Assembly: GCA_018266575.1 (NCBI GenBank) | Contig: JAFEAE010000009.1 | Coordinates: forward strand, 1 to 64,000 | Source of the DNA: Bacteroidota bacterium | Lineage (GTDB): Bacteria > Bacteroidota > Bacteroidia > Chitinophagales > Chitinophagaceae | Direction of reading: 5' to 3' | DNA length: 64,000 nt | Shown here: piece by piece, positions 1-8,261 of the stretch | Numbering within the stretch: the first letter of the stretch is position 1 | Layout of the letters: the number at the start of each line of letters is the position of its first letter | Position numbers and translations under genes: made by a program | The notes under the pieces: model-generated | What the model saw: the letters and a program-made list of their open reading frames with translations, nothing else | The model's database searches: none | Told to the model about the DNA's origin: nothing

Positions 1-266
1 TAAAAATATTTATCTTCTTTTTCAATGATTGTTTTTTGAAGCAGGGGAGAAATCTCATCCAGTGTGGTTTTCATACGCCATTGCTGGTCTTTGGTAAGAT
101 AGGCGTGAACAACTTCTCCTTTGCTGTCGGTGACAATAACCGAATACCCGATCTTATCCGGCAAAGGGAATATCCAGTTGAGCAGGAAGAATAAAATAAG
201 GATACATGCAAGTGTTATTGCAGTCCTTTTAAGCCACGTTTTTAATTTTTGTTTCGAAAGTTTCAT
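1..266 (-). CDS. pbpC: Penicillin-binding protein 1C, N-terminal part (cut by window edge)
   Basis: The first 88 codons of a minus-strand gene are visible; the rest lies left of the window. The protein has a short basic cytoplasmic start, one membrane helix at about residues 15-32 (TAITLACILILFFLLNW), and then a region typical of the PBP1C family: LPDKIGYSVIVTDSKGE, followed by WRMKTTLDEISP and IIEKEDKYF, which leads into the transglycosylase domain. PBP1C is a bifunctional peptidoglycan glycosyltransferase anchored in the inner membrane. In many bacteria it is encoded next to an alpha-2-macroglobulin, and such a gene lies at 1211 here, which supports the call. The ATG at 264-266 is the only start that gives the expected short cytoplasmic tail. 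The transpeptidase domain cannot be assessed. Confidence 0.85.
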   Translation of the reverse strand, partial: MKLSKQKLKTWLKRTAITLACILILFFLLNWIFPLPDKIGYSVIVTDSKGEVVHAYLTKDQQWRMKTTLDEISPLLQKTIIEKEDKYF

Positions 267-283
267 CTTCTTTGTTAGCGGAA

Positions 284-330
284 TAACGCTCCGAATGCCA
301 TACCTCTGAGGTATGGCATTCGGAGCGTTA
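284..330. repeat. Near-perfect palindrome downstream of the transposase
   Basis: Two 23-base arms (284-306 and 308-330) are exact reverse complements around a single T at 307. The core ATGCCATACCTC-T-GAGGTATGGCAT (295-319) is identical to the core of the palindrome at 933-967 on the other side of the transposase gene. The last three bases (328-330) supply the stop codon of that gene. This is the arrangement expected of a REP/REPIN-like target of the adjacent enzyme. Confidence 0.85.
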
Positions 331-915
331 CATAAGTAATTTTATTTTATCACTATCAATCATATTGTAAGAATCTTTATAAAAATTTGGTTTATCCAGG
401 TTTAATAATTTAAATGCTAATTCTTTATTGCATAACGTGCCGTTTCTAAAACCTGCATAATCTTTGAAAGATGAATAATTCCAATCTTCCATTTGCTTGA
501 TCAATCCTGCAGCAAGTGCGTTTTGGTGTATATAATGAAAACATGTTGTAGCATAATCCAAACTGCCGTTATTAAGGCATTTCGATTTTGTATTTTGTTG
601 GAACAATGAACCAGAAGTGCCATTTTGTTTATTTATTGCTTTTGTATATGTGTGTAGCAGATTTCTTATTCCTTCTGAAAGAACATTTCTTTCAGAATTG
701 CCTATTATAATTTTAGAAGTTGTTCTATTATCGGCGTATGCCAACAAATGAAAATGATTTGGCATCAGGGTGTATGCAAGTAATTCGCAATTAGGCGAAA
801 TAAATTTTCTGATTTTTGTTAAAAAATAAAGATAGTTTTCTTCCCGAAAAAAGATAAGCTGCTTATTGTTTCCTCTATTGTAAATATGATAGAGATTGTT
901 TTCTGCAAATTCCAT
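328..915 (-). CDS. REP-associated tyrosine transposase (Y1/HUH family)
   Basis: This 195-residue protein has the layout of the IS200-like Y1 transposase superfamily. It begins FAENNLYHIYNRGNNKQ, has the metal-binding HUH motif in MPNHFHLL, and has the family signature YIHQNALAAGL near residue 130, whose Tyr is the likely nucleophile. Such proteins cut single-stranded DNA at hairpins. Length and motifs are normal for the REP-associated (RAYT) branch, so the gene looks intact. There is no accessory tnpB. The stop codon lies inside the left flanking palindrome and the ATG is 18 bases from the right one. RAYTs are usually single-copy and tend to be retained rather than spread as insertion sequences. 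Confidence 0.85.
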   Translation of the reverse strand: MEFAENNLYHIYNRGNNKQLIFFREENYLYFLTKIRKFISPNCELLAYTLMPNHFHLLAYADNRTTSKIIIGNSERNVLSEGIRNLLHTYTKAINKQNGTSGSLFQQNTKSKCLNNGSLDYATTCFHYIHQNALAAGLIKQMEDWNYSSFKDYAGFRNGTLCNKELAFKLLNLDKPNFYKDSYNMIDSDKIKLLM

Positions 916-932
916 AGTTTGGGTTTAAGTGC

Positions 933-967
933 AATGTATGCCATACCTCTGAGGTATGGCATACATT
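933..967. repeat. Palindrome upstream of the transposase
   Basis: Two 17-base arms (933-949 and 951-967) pair perfectly around a single T at 950. The core at 938-962 is identical over 25 bases to that of the palindrome at 284-330, while the outer bases differ. It lies just upstream of the transposase start and about 240 bases from the alpha-2-macroglobulin gene. Confidence 0.8.
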
Positions 968-1210
968 AGTATTCTTGTTTTAACAAATCCTTATCTGTAT
1001 CTATTTGTAATAACCGTTTTTTGTATTGTAATTTTCACCTGCAATTTGCTGCAATTATATGTCTGCTTCAAATCATCCTCCGTAGCTTCTCCATACTAAT
1101 TTCTTGTTTTCTCATTTGTTTCCAAGAGAACAAACTTATTTTTTTATTCCCTTTTCGTATTTTAACAGCGTTTTTAAACAACAACTGTCACTCCATAACC
1201 TTGCCCATAT

Positions 1211-4200
1211 ATGCGTAATAAATTTTGTTTTTCAATCCCGGTTATGATCGGGATTATTTTTTTGTCTTCATGTAACCGCACTACGGTTGCTCTTAGTTAT
1301 ACTAATGCAAAAGATGAGATCCCTCAACTGGGAAACCTTGTTTTTCGTTTTGATAAATCATTAGTGAATGATTCATTATTGAACCGATGGGATTCTACCG
1401 AATATGTTTCTTTCGAACCGAAAATTCCCGGACGGTTTCGTTGGGAACATGGTGATGAATTGGTTTTCTCCCCGTCAAAACCATTGTCGCCTGCAACCAC
1501 ATTTAAAGCAACATTGAAAAATGACCTGCTGCAATACACAAAGTATGGAAGAATAAGTAATGCAGATAATATCAGTTTTCATACGCCGGACCTGAAATTA
1601 GAAAACACCAATGTAACGTGGGTGCTGCAGGATGATAACAGCAGCAACGCGTTGCCACAGATCGACCTGTATTTTAATTACCCGGTAAATCCAAATTCCT
1701 TGAAAGATAAATTGCAGGTGTTGATTGACGGGCAGGCTGTGAATTACAATTTGCAAACATTGTCTTCCGACAATAAAATATCACTTCGGTTAGCCAATTT
1801 AAAAATGGAGGATAAAGATTATGAAACGGCGATCAGTGTTGATAAAGGAATAGTTCCTGAAGGCGGTACAAACGGAAGCTCAGAAAAGATAGAATCGAAG
1901 ACAGTAATCCCTTCTCCGTTTGCGTTGCGCATAAACGATGTTAGTACTGACCACGACGGTGTAAGTGGCACAATCAAAGTAACAACCAGTCAGCAGGTTG
2001 CTGAGCCCAACATTTCTTCATTCATCAAATTAGATCCGTCTGTAAAATTTACTGTTGAAACAACTGATGATGGCTTCACCATTCAGAGCGATAATTTCGA
2101 TGTGACAAAAAGTTATGCATTGTCAATCGCAAAAGGATTGCGTGGCAAGATTGGCGGAACGCTTCGCGAAAACTACAGTAATAATATTGCATTCGGGCAA
2201 CTGGAGCCATCGATCAGTTTTGCAAACAGTAAAGGTGTATATCTGTCCGGAAAAGGTTTGCAGAATATTGAAGTAAAGATCATCAATGTGCAGAAAATAA
2301 AAGTGGTCATTTCCAAAATTTATGAGAACAACTTATTGGCAGCACAGCGGTATGGTTATTATCCCAGGGAAATTTCTTCGTCTTCTTCTGATAATGAAGA
2401 TGGCGAAGAAACAAGTTACGATTACTCGGAAAATTCCGGGGATGCTACACTCGGTGATGTTATCTATCAACAGGAGATCGATACACGCAGCCTTCCGAAA
2501 TATAATAACAGTCGCGTATTTCATTTTGATATTAATGATAAAGTGCGGGATTTTAAAGGCATTTATCACGTGATGATCCGCTCAACACAGGATTATTGGG
2601 TGAAAGACAGCCGCTTTGTTTCATTATCAGATATCGGGCTGATAGCGAAAGAAGGAAAAGAAAAAATTTTTGTGTTTGCGAATTCTATCAAAAATGCAAA
2701 CGGATTGGAAGGCGTGAATATGCTGGCTTATGGCGCAAACAATCAATTGCTCGGAACAGCAACTACCAATGCAGATGGGGTTGCAGAGATCGCATACACA
2801 CGTAAAGATTTTGCAGGGTTTAAACCTGCGATGATCATTGCAAAGACTGCAGATGATTTCAACTATATCCCTTTCAGTACAACAAAAGTGAATACATCAC
2901 GATTTGAAACAGGCGGCAAACATAGTAACAGTACAGGTCTGGACGCATTCATTTATCCTGAACGGGATATTTATCGCCCCGGCGAGCGGGTAAATTTTTC
3001 TGTGATCGTCCGCGACAGGCAATGGAAATCACCAGGTGAAATTCCGGTGAAATTAAAATTCTTATTACCAAATGGCAAAGAATTAAAATCGTTCCGTAAA
3101 AACCTGAACGAAGAAGGCTCACTCGAAGGAAGTGTTGATGTCGCCGCATCTGCAATCACCGGAAGCTATTCGCTGGAAGTATATACTTCGAATGATATTT
3201 TGTTATCATCCCAGCCTTTCCGCATAGAAGAATTTGTTCCCGACAGGATAAAAGTAACTGCACAATTAAACAAACCATTTTTGCAACCTGGCGATGCCTC
3301 TCAATTAAATATTCGTGCGGTTAATTTTTTCGGCCCACCCGCTGCTGATAGAAATTATGAATGTGAGATACAGGTGAAGCAAAAAATGTTCAACCCGAAA
3401 GGATTTGAGTCGTACAGCTTTAGCATCGCGAGCCAGAATTCCTTTTTTGATAAGATAGAACGTGAGGGGAAAACAGATGCAAAAGGAGAAGCTGTTGAAA
3501 AATATGAGGTAAAAGATATTTATAAAAACCTCGGCGTATTGCAAACAACTTTTTATACAACGGTGTTCGATGAAACAGGAAGGCCGGTGAGCAGAAATAC
3601 TTCTGTTGATATTTTTACACAACCTGTTTTCTTTGGAGTTGCGGATGATGGTTATTGGTATCATCCATTAAATCAGAAAGCAGATTTTCCGATCGTCGCG
3701 TTGGATAAAAATGAGAAATTACTCGACGATGCAAAAGCAAAAGTTGAAGTGATCAAACACGAATACAAAACGGTTTTGAGTAAAAGCGGAAGTTATTTTC
3801 GTTATGAATCTCAAAAGGAAGATAAGCTGATCGCATCTTCTATTTTGAGTGTAAGCGGAAAAAATACGCATTATTCTTTTGTGCCGCGATCTCCCGGCGA
3901 ATATGAATTGCGCGTTGCATTGCCAGGCGCAGATAATTATGTAAGCCAGTCCTTCTACAGTTATGGAAGCTGGGGCGGAGATAACAATTCTTTTGAAGTA
4001 GATAATGAAGGCAACATTGATATACAATTAGATAAAACATTTTATTATACCGGCGACAAAGTAAATGCATTATTCAAAGCGCCGTTTAGCGGACGCATGC
4101 TGGTAACGTTGGAAACTGATAAAGTTATTTCTTACCAATATGTTGATGTGAATGACAAACGTTCGGCATCAGTATTATTACCATTGAATGTAGATGATAT

Positions 4201-6634
4201 TCCGAACGTGTATATCACGGCAACACTCTTCAAGCCACATGATGTTTCAGATGTTCCGCTTACTGTCGCGCATGGATTTCAGAGTGTAAAAGTGGAAGAG
4301 AAGCAACGAAAAATTCCTGTGCAGATCGTTGCACAAAAATCCGTTCGCTCCAAAACACATCAAAAAGTTACTATAAAGGCTGCGCCGAATAGTATGGTAA
4401 CATTAGCTGCTGTCGATAATGGCGTATTGCAGGTTTCAAATTTTGAAACACCTGATCCATACGATTATTTTTATGCAAAGAGAGCACTTGAAGTAAATGG
4501 GTATGATATCTATCCATTATTATTTCCGGAAATAAAACCGCGGTTGAGCAGCACGGGTGGAGATATGGAAAGTGATATGAAGAAACGTGTGAACCCTATG
4601 CCGGCAAAACGTTTTAAGATCATGTCGTACTGGAGCGGCATTAAAAAAGCAAACGGAAGCGGTGATGCAGAATTTGAATTTGATATTCCACAATTCTCCG
4701 GTGAAGTCCGGTTAATGGCAGTTGCATATAAAGAAAACAGTTTCGGTTCAAATGAAAATAAAATGACCGTTGCAGACCCGATCGTATTGAGTACTGCATT
4801 GCCAAGGTTCTTAAGTCCGAAGGATACAATCACCGTTCCGGTTACGGTTACTAACACAACTGCAAAGACGGTTACGGCAAACGCACAATTGAAAGTAACC
4901 GGCGCAATCCAGGTCATCGGTAATGATAAGCAATCGGTGAATTTATCTCCGAATAGTGAAAACAGAGTGGTGTTCCAGTTAACAGCTGCACCAGTAATCG
5001 GAATAGGAAAAGTTAAGGTAGAAGTGAATGGTGCGGGAGAAAAATTTTCTGATGAAACAGAAATGAGCATTCGTCCATCCGCACCATTGCAAAAAATTAC
5101 TGGCAGTGGCTCTGTAAATGGTGGAAGTTCCCAACAAGTGAATGTGTCGAATACAGATTTTATTCCATCAAGTATCGATTACAAATTGGTAGTGAGCCGT
5201 TCACCGGTAGCAGAGTTGTCGAAGTATCTGGGTTACCTCGTGCAATATCCTTATGGTTGCACGGAACAAACTGTTTCCACTGCATTCCCGCAATTGTATT
5301 TCGGCGATCTCGCGGATATGATGCGCAAGGAAAAATCGGCGCAGGCAAGTGCCAACTTTAACATCCAGGAAGCGATACGGAAGATCAAAATGCGGCAATT
5401 GTATAATGGCGCTGTTACACTCTGGGATAATGAAGGAACGGAAAACTGGTGGGCAACGATTTACGCCGCACATTTTTTAATTGAAGCGCAAAAGGCAGGC
5501 TATGACGTAGACAAAGGGTTGAAAGAAACCATGCTGTCTTACATTAATAACAGGTTGAAGAAAAAAGAGATCATAACGTACTACTATAACCGAAATTTGA
5601 ATAAAAAAATAGCACCGAAAGAAGTGGCTTATGGTTTGTATGTTCTTGCGCTTGCCGGAAAACCAGATGTAAGTACGATGAATTATTATAAAGCAAACCC
5701 TGAATTACTAAGCCTCGACTGTAAATATTTATTAGCTGCAGCTTATGCATTGGCCGGGGATAAAAAAAGCTTCGCGCAGTTTTTGCCAACGCAGTTTGCC
5801 GGTGAAGAATCTGTTGCAGAAACCGGTGGCAGTTTTTATTCAGATATACGTGATGAATCTATCGCATTAAATGTATTGGTAGATGTCGACCCGAACAATG
5901 CGCAAATTCCTGTTATGGCAAAACATGTTTCGGAAAAACTGAAACAACGTTACTGGTACAGCACGCAGGAATTGACATTCAGTTTCCTGGCGCTCGGAAA
6001 AATTGCACGTCAGGCTGGTCATTCCACAGCATCAGCAGATATTAAAGTGAATGGAAAAACAGTGGCAACAATGAACGGTAACGACCTTAAATTAAATACG
6101 CAGCAATTGAAAGGAACAAATATTGAGATCGCAGCAAAAGGCAACGGGCGTTTGTATTATTTCTGGGAAACCGAAGGGATTAGCAGCAGTGGTTCGTATA
6201 AACAGGAAGATAGTTATCTGAAGATCCGCAAACGTTTTTACGACCGCGACGGAAGATTGCTGACAGGAAACACATTCAAACAAAATGATCTCATTATTGT
6301 ACAACTCACTTTAGAAAAATCGTACAGCACGGATGTTGATAATATTGTGATCACCGATATGCTGCCTGCAGGGTTTGAAATTGAAAACCCACGTACCAAA
6401 GAGATCCCTGGAATGGATTGGATAAAAAATGCATCCGCGCCAACTGCGCTTGATGTACGTGATGACCGCATCAATTTATTTGTTGATGCTACAGACAACA
6501 AGCAGGTGTATTATTATGCAGTTCGTGCAGTTTCTCCTGGTATTTATCGCATGGGCCCGGTAAGCGCCGATGCCATGTATAACGGCGAGTATCATTCATA
6601 CAATGGAGCGGGAGTGATAAAAGTAGTGCAGTAA
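1211..6634 (+). CDS. Alpha-2-macroglobulin family lipoprotein with thioester
   Basis: An 1807-residue exported protein. The start MRNKFCFSIPVMIGIIFLSSC is a lipoprotein signal with the lipidated Cys at 21. A long series of MG beta-sandwich domains follows; FIYPERDIYRPGERVNF near residue 580 is a typical MG motif. The thioester motif GCTEQ is intact (Cys1350, Gln1353), followed by an alpha-helical thioester domain and a C-terminal receptor-like domain. Bacterial homologues trap proteases in the periplasm and are thought to guard the wall together with PBP1C. Here pbpC lies on the opposite strand beyond a transposase, instead of in the usual same-strand pair. A hairpin terminator follows at 6712-6751. 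Length is normal for the family. Confidence 0.93.
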   Translation: MRNKFCFSIPVMIGIIFLSSCNRTTVALSYTNAKDEIPQLGNLVFRFDKSLVNDSLLNRWDSTEYVSFEPKIPGRFRWEHGDELVFSPSKPLSPATTFKATLKNDLLQYTKYGRISNADNISFHTPDLKLENTNVTWVLQDDNSSNALPQIDLYFNYPVNPNSLKDKLQVLIDGQAVNYNLQTLSSDNKISLRLANLKMEDKDYETAISVDKGIVPEGGTNGSSEKIESKTVIPSPFALRINDVSTDHDGVSGTIKVTTSQQVAEPNISSFIKLDPSVKFTVETTDDGFTIQSDNFDVTKSYALSIAKGLRGKIGGTLRENYSNNIAFGQLEPSISFANSKGVYLSGKGLQNIEVKIINVQKIKVVISKIYENNLLAAQRYGYYPREISSSSSDNEDGEETSYDYSENSGDATLGDVIYQQEIDTRSLPKYNNSRVFHFDINDKVRDFKGIYHVMIRSTQDYWVKDSRFVSLSDIGLIAKEGKEKIFVFANSIKNANGLEGVNMLAYGANNQLLGTATTNADGVAEIAYTRKDFAGFKPAMIIAKTADDFNYIPFSTTKVNTSRFETGGKHSNSTGLDAFIYPERDIYRPGERVNFSVIVRDRQWKSPGEIPVKLKFLLPNGKELKSFRKNLNEEGSLEGSVDVAASAITGSYSLEVYTSNDILLSSQPFRIEEFVPDRIKVTAQLNKPFLQPGDASQLNIRAVNFFGPPAADRNYECEIQVKQKMFNPKGFESYSFSIASQNSFFDKIEREGKTDAKGEAVEKYEVKDIYKNLGVLQTTFYTTVFDETGRPVSRNTSVDIFTQPVFFGVADDGYWYHPLNQKADFPIVALDKNEKLLDDAKAKVEVIKHEYKTVLSKSGSYFRYESQKEDKLIASSILSVSGKNTHYSFVPRSPGEYELRVALPGADNYVSQSFYSYGSWGGDNNSFEVDNEGNIDIQLDKTFYYTGDKVNALFKAPFSGRMLVTLETDKVISYQYVDVNDKRSASVLLPLNVDDIPNVYITATLFKPHDVSDVPLTVAHGFQSVKVEEKQRKIPVQIVAQKSVRSKTHQKVTIKAAPNSMVTLAAVDNGVLQVSNFETPDPYDYFYAKRALEVNGYDIYPLLFPEIKPRLSSTGGDMESDMKKRVNPMPAKRFKIMSYWSGIKKANGSGDAEFEFDIPQFSGEVRLMAVAYKENSFGSNENKMTVADPIVLSTALPRFLSPKDTITVPVTVTNTTAKTVTANAQLKVTGAIQVIGNDKQSVNLSPNSENRVVFQLTAAPVIGIGKVKVEVNGAGEKFSDETEMSIRPSAPLQKITGSGSVNGGSSQQVNVSNTDFIPSSIDYKLVVSRSPVAELSKYLGYLVQYPYGCTEQTVSTAFPQLYFGDLADMMRKEKSAQASANFNIQEAIRKIKMRQLYNGAVTLWDNEGTENWWATIYAAHFLIEAQKAGYDVDKGLKETMLSYINNRLKKKEIITYYYNRNLNKKIAPKEVAYGLYVLALAGKPDVSTMNYYKANPELLSLDCKYLLAAAYALAGDKKSFAQFLPTQFAGEESVAETGGSFYSDIRDESIALNVLVDVDPNNAQIPVMAKHVSEKLKQRYWYSTQELTFSFLALGKIARQAGHSTASADIKVNGKTVATMNGNDLKLNTQQLKGTNIEIAAKGNGRLYYFWETEGISSSGSYKQEDSYLKIRKRFYDRDGRLLTGNTFKQNDLIIVQLTLEKSYSTDVDNIVITDMLPAGFEIENPRTKEIPGMDWIKNASAPTALDVRDDRINLFVDATDNKQVYYYAVRAVSPGIYRMGPVSADAMYNGEYHSYNGAGVIKVVQ

Positions 6635-6639
6635 GCGCT

Positions 6640-6869
6640 TAATGTGATAATTTGATAATGTGGAAATGTGGTAATGCTTCAAATCATAATTTCATCATAA
6701 TAATCCGCGACATCAGCGTTCTATTAAAAAAAATAGAACGCTGATTTTTTATGATGATTATGATTGGAGCAGATAATGCGATCTGCGAATCTCTGGCAAT
6801 TTAGTTGATCATGATGTTTACCTGTCTATCGGCATTATCACATTTCCACATTATCAAATTATCACATTA
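6640..6869. repeat. Long inverted repeat around the terminator region
   Basis: The arms at 6640-6676 and 6833-6869 are reverse complements at 36 of 37 positions and consist of GATAATGTGG-like units. They enclose a hairpin terminator. The right arm ends 6 bases before the stop codon of the convergent GH20-like gene. The repeat fills the gap between two converging genes. Confidence 0.8.
6712..6751 (+). terminator. Intrinsic terminator after alpha-2-macroglobulin
   Basis: A 14-bp stem (6712-6725 paired with 6732-6745; ATCAGCGTTCTATT with AATAGAACGCTGAT) has an A-only loop and is followed by six Ts. Outer sequences (AATCATAA and TTATGATT) extend the pairing imperfectly. It could also act on the convergent gene, since the opposite strand has an A/T-rich flank. 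Confidence 0.8.
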
Positions 6870-6874
6870 TCACA

Positions 6875-7978
6875 TTACTTAAGTTTTCCTATCGCATCAT
6901 ACATTGCTTTGAAACAATTCCACGCGGTGTTTTGAGGTGCAGAAGCATTTTGAGATGGAGTGTTGTTATAATATCCCCTTAAGAAAAATTCTGTGCGTGA
7001 CCATGTTGTTTCCACTAATCCTGCAAAACGTTCTTTCATTTCAGGAGAAGATTGTTCACGGAATGCCACCATATCATTCACCTGTTGCACTGCAAGCTCA
7101 GGTTTTCTCCATGGGCAGGTAAGCACACGGAAGCCTTTCATCGCAAAATATACTGAGGTCTTGTCTGCACGGTCATAATGCCAGTCGCATATCACCACAT
7201 CTTTGGGGATCATGTCAATAGCACGATAGGTGTTATTAAAACTTGCTTCCCATTCGCCAAGCCCTGTTGTTTTTCCATCGAGCAGCCGGTCGCCCCATAT
7301 CCACATTTCCCTTCCTTTTTCTGCAAGGTGATCGTGAATTCTTCGCACTTCATCTGCAAATAATTCTGCTTTATCTCTTCCGCCGCATCGCGGGCAATTC
7401 GGTTCACCAATATAAAATACTTCATCCATGCCTGCATGAAATGCATCCGTTTCAAATGCATCGCACAATTCATCGATCACCGAAAAAAGTACGGCATGTA
7501 ATTCAGGATGCAGCGGGCAATAACTCCGGCAATACAAATTATCTGCATTTGGCCAAACATATTTTTCAGGCATTTTTATTTCAGGTGTTTCATCAAATTG
7601 CGGGTAAACAGCCAGCAGCTTGCCTGTTTTATTTGCCCACGACTGATGCCCGAGCAAATTTATTTGAGGGATGACGCGAATATTATTTTTCCGGCAAACG
7701 GCAACAATTTTTTTTACATCTGATTTTGATAATGCAAAACTGTCTGTCAATTCGGGATGGCTTTTAAATTCATAATGATAATCGATAAGTACAAGCAATG
7801 TATTTACTTTTCGCGGAGCAAGTTCGGTGTTTATAAAAGTCACGAATGAATCAAGCCCTGCTGGTCTCGGTGCATCAATGCAAAATCCCCGGATCGGTAA
7901 AAGGCTGTCAATATTTTTTTGTGCGGATGCTGTGCAGATAAAAAGCAATGTAACGATGAAGGCAAATACATGTTTCAT
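6875..7978 (-). CDS. Exported GH20-like (beta-hexosaminidase fold) protein
   Basis: A 367-residue protein with a cleavable signal peptide (MKHVFAFIVTLLFICTASAQ). The body resembles the catalytic TIM barrel of glycoside hydrolase family 20. It has VIPQINLLGHQSW, and HAGMDEVF carries the Asp185-Glu186 pair that in GH20 positions the substrate acetamido group and donates the proton. It lacks the N-terminal GH20b domain seen in full-length hexosaminidases such as the one at 45818, so it is about half the usual length. A CxxCGG-like stretch (CPRCGG) follows the active site. It probably acts on N-acetylhexosamine-containing glycans, but the substrate is inferred. It stands alone, convergent with alpha-2-macroglobulin. 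Confidence 0.75.
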   Translation of the reverse strand: MKHVFAFIVTLLFICTASAQKNIDSLLPIRGFCIDAPRPAGLDSFVTFINTELAPRKVNTLLVLIDYHYEFKSHPELTDSFALSKSDVKKIVAVCRKNNIRVIPQINLLGHQSWANKTGKLLAVYPQFDETPEIKMPEKYVWPNADNLYCRSYCPLHPELHAVLFSVIDELCDAFETDAFHAGMDEVFYIGEPNCPRCGGRDKAELFADEVRRIHDHLAEKGREMWIWGDRLLDGKTTGLGEWEASFNNTYRAIDMIPKDVVICDWHYDRADKTSVYFAMKGFRVLTCPWRKPELAVQQVNDMVAFREQSSPEMKERFAGLVETTWSRTEFFLRGYYNNTPSQNASAPQNTAWNCFKAMYDAIGKLK

Positions 7979-8156
7979 ATCACATATCAGTTTAAAGGAA
8001 TGATGAAATTTTTTCTTGCATAAATATATTTCAACAAGCCGTTACTTGAAGTGGTTTTTGATTAATAAAGTATTTTATTAAATGAATTGAGGGATGTTCA
8101 AAAACATTATTGCAAGTTGTCATCATTCTTGCAAAGCATAAACTTTAGTAAATACA

Positions 8157-8187
8157 GATTCCCGCCTGCGCGGGAATGACGGCGAGA
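8157..8187. repeat. REP-like palindromic repeat, copy 1
   Basis: These 31 bases are identical to 48280-48310. The core is the hairpin ATTCCCGC-CTGC-GCGGGAAT followed by GACGGCGAGA. It lies in the 283-base gap between the GH20-like gene and the histidine kinase. The remainder of that gap shows no gene. Confidence 0.85.
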
Positions 8188-8261
8188 GTGTTTATGAATT
8201 ATTTGCAGAATGAAATGTAATACCCGGAACCAGGAACTGACAACCAGCAACCAAAAAACTT

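Larger units (their letters stand above)
284..967. mobile_element. RAYT with flanking palindromes (candidate mobile unit)
   Basis: A Y1/HUH transposase gene (328-915) is bounded on both sides by palindromes that share a 25-base core. The left palindrome runs 284-330 and the right one 933-967. The unit sits between the divergent pbpC and alpha-2-macroglobulin genes. In known families, REP-associated tyrosine transposases lie between REP hairpins that they recognise. That these two hairpins mark the ends or targets of this enzyme is inferred from their identity and position. No target-site duplication is evident, as expected for HUH enzymes. Confidence 0.6.

Noticed and set aside
1021..1218. 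65-codon frame just before alpha-2-macroglobulin
   Set aside because: Hydrophobic AT-rich translation without a family match. It overlaps the alpha-2-macroglobulin start and has no promoter of its own.
4510..5070. Long antisense frame (186 codons) inside alpha-2-macroglobulin
   Set aside because: Low-complexity Ser/Phe/Thr-rich translation with no motif, fully inside a clear gene on the other strand.
7243..7674. 143-codon plus-strand frame opposite the GH20-like gene
   Set aside because: Shadow of the catalytic domain on the minus strand, with no recognisable domain.
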